6,461 nucleotides of DNA, taken from Betaproteobacteria bacterium (GTDB lineage: Bacteria > Pseudomonadota > Gammaproteobacteria > Burkholderiales > Rhodocyclaceae). The notes beneath the pieces are model-generated. The model had not been told where the DNA came from. It searched no databases and saw only the letters and a list, made by a program, of their open reading frames with translations. Positions 5,986 through 6,461 of the stretch are shown in pieces. A program made the position numbers and the translations under genes. Each line of letters starts with the position of its first letter. Within the stretch, counting starts at the first letter, position 1. The DNA lies in assembly GCA_028065725.1 (NCBI GenBank), contig JAPTVL010000356.1:1-6461 (forward strand), given 5' to 3'.

Positions 5986-6042
5986 ATGCCGAAGCTCAAT
6001 TTTATTTAGCCTTGATGTTCTAGATAGTGTCGTCACGAGATG

Positions 6043-6051
6043 TGATAGAAT
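6043..6051 (+). promoter_or_regulatory. Extended -10 element before the IS transposase
   Basis: TGATAGAAT combines the extended TGn with a -10 hexamer TAGAAT (five of six consensus bases), 30 bp before the GTG at 6081. No good -35 box lies 16-18 bp upstream, so this would rely on the extended -10. Insertion-sequence transposase promoters are often weak like this. Confidence 0.4.
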
Positions 6052-6080
6052 GCGCTTACCGCAACTTTCGACTTGATCTT

Positions 6081-6461
6081 GTGACCGAAACCACACACAG
6101 ACATGACATTTCCGACCGGATTTGGGCATTGCTCGAGCCGCATTTGCCGGGTCAATCCGGCCGATGGGGCGGTATCGCCCGCGACAACCGGAAATTTATC
6201 AACGCGGTTTTCTGGATATTACGGACAGGCGCCCCGTGGCGTGACCTGCCAACAAGCTACGGTGACTGGAAGAACACCCATCGGCGATTTTGCCGTTGGC
6301 GTGACAGCGGAATATGGGAAGCCCTGTTGGAGCAGCTCATCGATGCCCCGGATTTCGAATGGCTGATGATCGATGCCAGTCATTGCAAGGTGCATCCCCA
6401 TGCAGCGGGCGCGCGTGGCGGCAACCAGGGCATGAGCCGTACAAAAGGGGGCTCAACACCA
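6081..6461 (+). CDS. IS5-family transposase, first frame (OrfA), partial
   Basis: This protein begins the DDE transposase of an IS5-family element and runs off the window after 127 codons. Family signatures appear in order: DISDRIWALLEPHLPG (9-24), the DNA-binding region with RDNRKFINAVFWILRTGAPWRDLP (about 35-58), YGDWKNTHRRFCRW, and MIDASHCKVHPHAAGARGG, where D98 is the first catalytic aspartate. GTG at 6081 is the most likely start, although no strong ribosome site precedes it; an in-frame GTG at 6042 is an alternative. At the very end the frame reads RTKGGSTP. Homologues continue RTKGGLNTK, which is exactly what the -1 frame encodes, so the full transposase should arise by programmed -1 frameshifting. 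A shifted +1 frame beginning with ATG at 6103 is an artefact of the same DNA. Confidence 0.85.
   Translation, partial: MTETTHRHDISDRIWALLEPHLPGQSGRWGGIARDNRKFINAVFWILRTGAPWRDLPTSYGDWKNTHRRFCRWRDSGIWEALLEQLIDAPDFEWLMIDASHCKVHPHAAGARGGNQGMSRTKGGSTP
6441..6452 (+). promoter_or_regulatory. Probable programmed -1 frameshift site in the IS transposase
   Basis: The codons ACA AAA GGG GGC contain a slippery run of four A and five G. Slipping back one base after GGC changes the following codons from TCA ACA CC to CTC AAC ACC, restoring the conserved GGLNT of IS5-family transposases. The run is not a perfect X-XXY-YYZ heptamer in the zero frame. The downstream stimulatory structure, if any, is outside the window. 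Confidence 0.55.

Larger units (their letters stand above)
5907..6080. other. AT-rich junction between tniQ and the IS5-family transposase
   Basis: No full gene lies here. A 20-codon frame beginning MMSSWHDD (5903-5965) overlaps the tniQ stop as ATGA but ends quickly; it could be the stump of a lost operon gene or chance. An imperfect hairpin sits at 5960-5985 (TTGT, a three-base bulge, GGCT, 7-nt loop, AGCC, ACAA). An AT-rich run follows, centred on ATTTTATTT (about 5999-6007), too far from the stem for a standard terminator. The IS boundary probably falls in the second half. CTAG at 6020-6023 would suit the YTAR-type targets of several IS5 subgroups, but the inverted repeat cannot be confirmed without the other IS end. 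Confidence 0.45.
128..6461 (+). mobile_element. Tn7-like transposon, tnsA-side end and core (partial)
   Basis: The element is defined by a terminal TGT with two internal direct repeats at one end and by a complete tnsA-tnsB-tnsC-tniQ operon reading away from that end. Tn7 has the same polarity, with tnsA nearest the right end. Here two extra genes (487-1385) lie between the end and tnsA. The second terminus and target-site duplication are not in the window. The IS5-family sequence at the right edge is either nested in the element or next to it. The ATPase resembles the TniB branch and TniQ is of medium length, so the element looks closer to the Tn5053/Tn6022-like branches that carry a TnsA than to Tn7 itself. 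That placement is inference. Confidence 0.75.
6024..6461 (+). mobile_element. IS5-family insertion sequence, left part only
   Basis: The coding frame from 6081 is an IS5-family first transposase ORF. The upstream boundary is a guess, placed after the possible target CTAG at 6020-6023; it could be anywhere between about 5907 and 6070. The two-frame organisation with a slip near TKGG fits the IS427-type subgroup. The right end, second frame and inverted repeat lie outside the window. The IS reads in the same direction as the tns operon. Confidence 0.6.

Overview
The window is dominated by the core of a Tn7-like transposon from a proteobacterium. The genus cannot be read from the sequence, but the GC-rich transposition genes, the dense gene overlaps and an IS5-family neighbour would fit a beta- or gammaproteobacterium.

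Layout. Bases 1-127 appear to be flanking DNA outside the element. They may carry the last 16 codons of a gene ending at 52, but too little is present to identify it. The proposed transposon terminus is TGT at 128-130. It is followed by two direct copies of a 23-24 bp motif (131-153 and 163-186), arranged like TnsB/TniA binding sites. Bases 187-486 are AT-rich and non-coding, with a good promoter (394-421) and a perfect dyad (442-458). Next come two co-directional genes of unknown function: a 76-residue protein and a 214-residue helical protein with a C-terminal membrane segment. They sit between the terminus and the transposition genes, so they are probably cargo.

From 1475 to 5906 lies a tight four-gene operon. 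tnsA is a restriction-like endonuclease, tnsB a DDE transposase with all three acidic residues visible, tnsC/tniB an AAA+ ATPase with intact Walker A and B, and tniQ a double zinc-finger targeting protein. The junctions are GTGA (4 bp overlap), ATGACTGA (8 bp overlap) and TGAGATG (1 bp gap), so the genes are translationally coupled. In known Tn7-like elements TnsA cuts the 5' strands and TnsB the 3' strands, giving cut-and-paste movement. TnsC is the switch that links the transposase to the target chosen by a TniQ/TnsD protein. All catalytic motifs looked for are present, so the machinery looks intact as far as can be seen.

After tniQ a short AT-rich stretch (5907-6080) leads into the start of an IS5-family insertion sequence. 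Its first transposase frame begins with GTG at 6081, runs off the window, and shows a probable -1 frameshift site at 6441-6452. The far transposon end, any further cargo and any CRISPR or second targeting gene would lie beyond the window; none is visible here. The most interesting points are the newly delimited transposon end, the unknown two-gene cargo module, and the question of which target this single mid-sized TniQ recognises.
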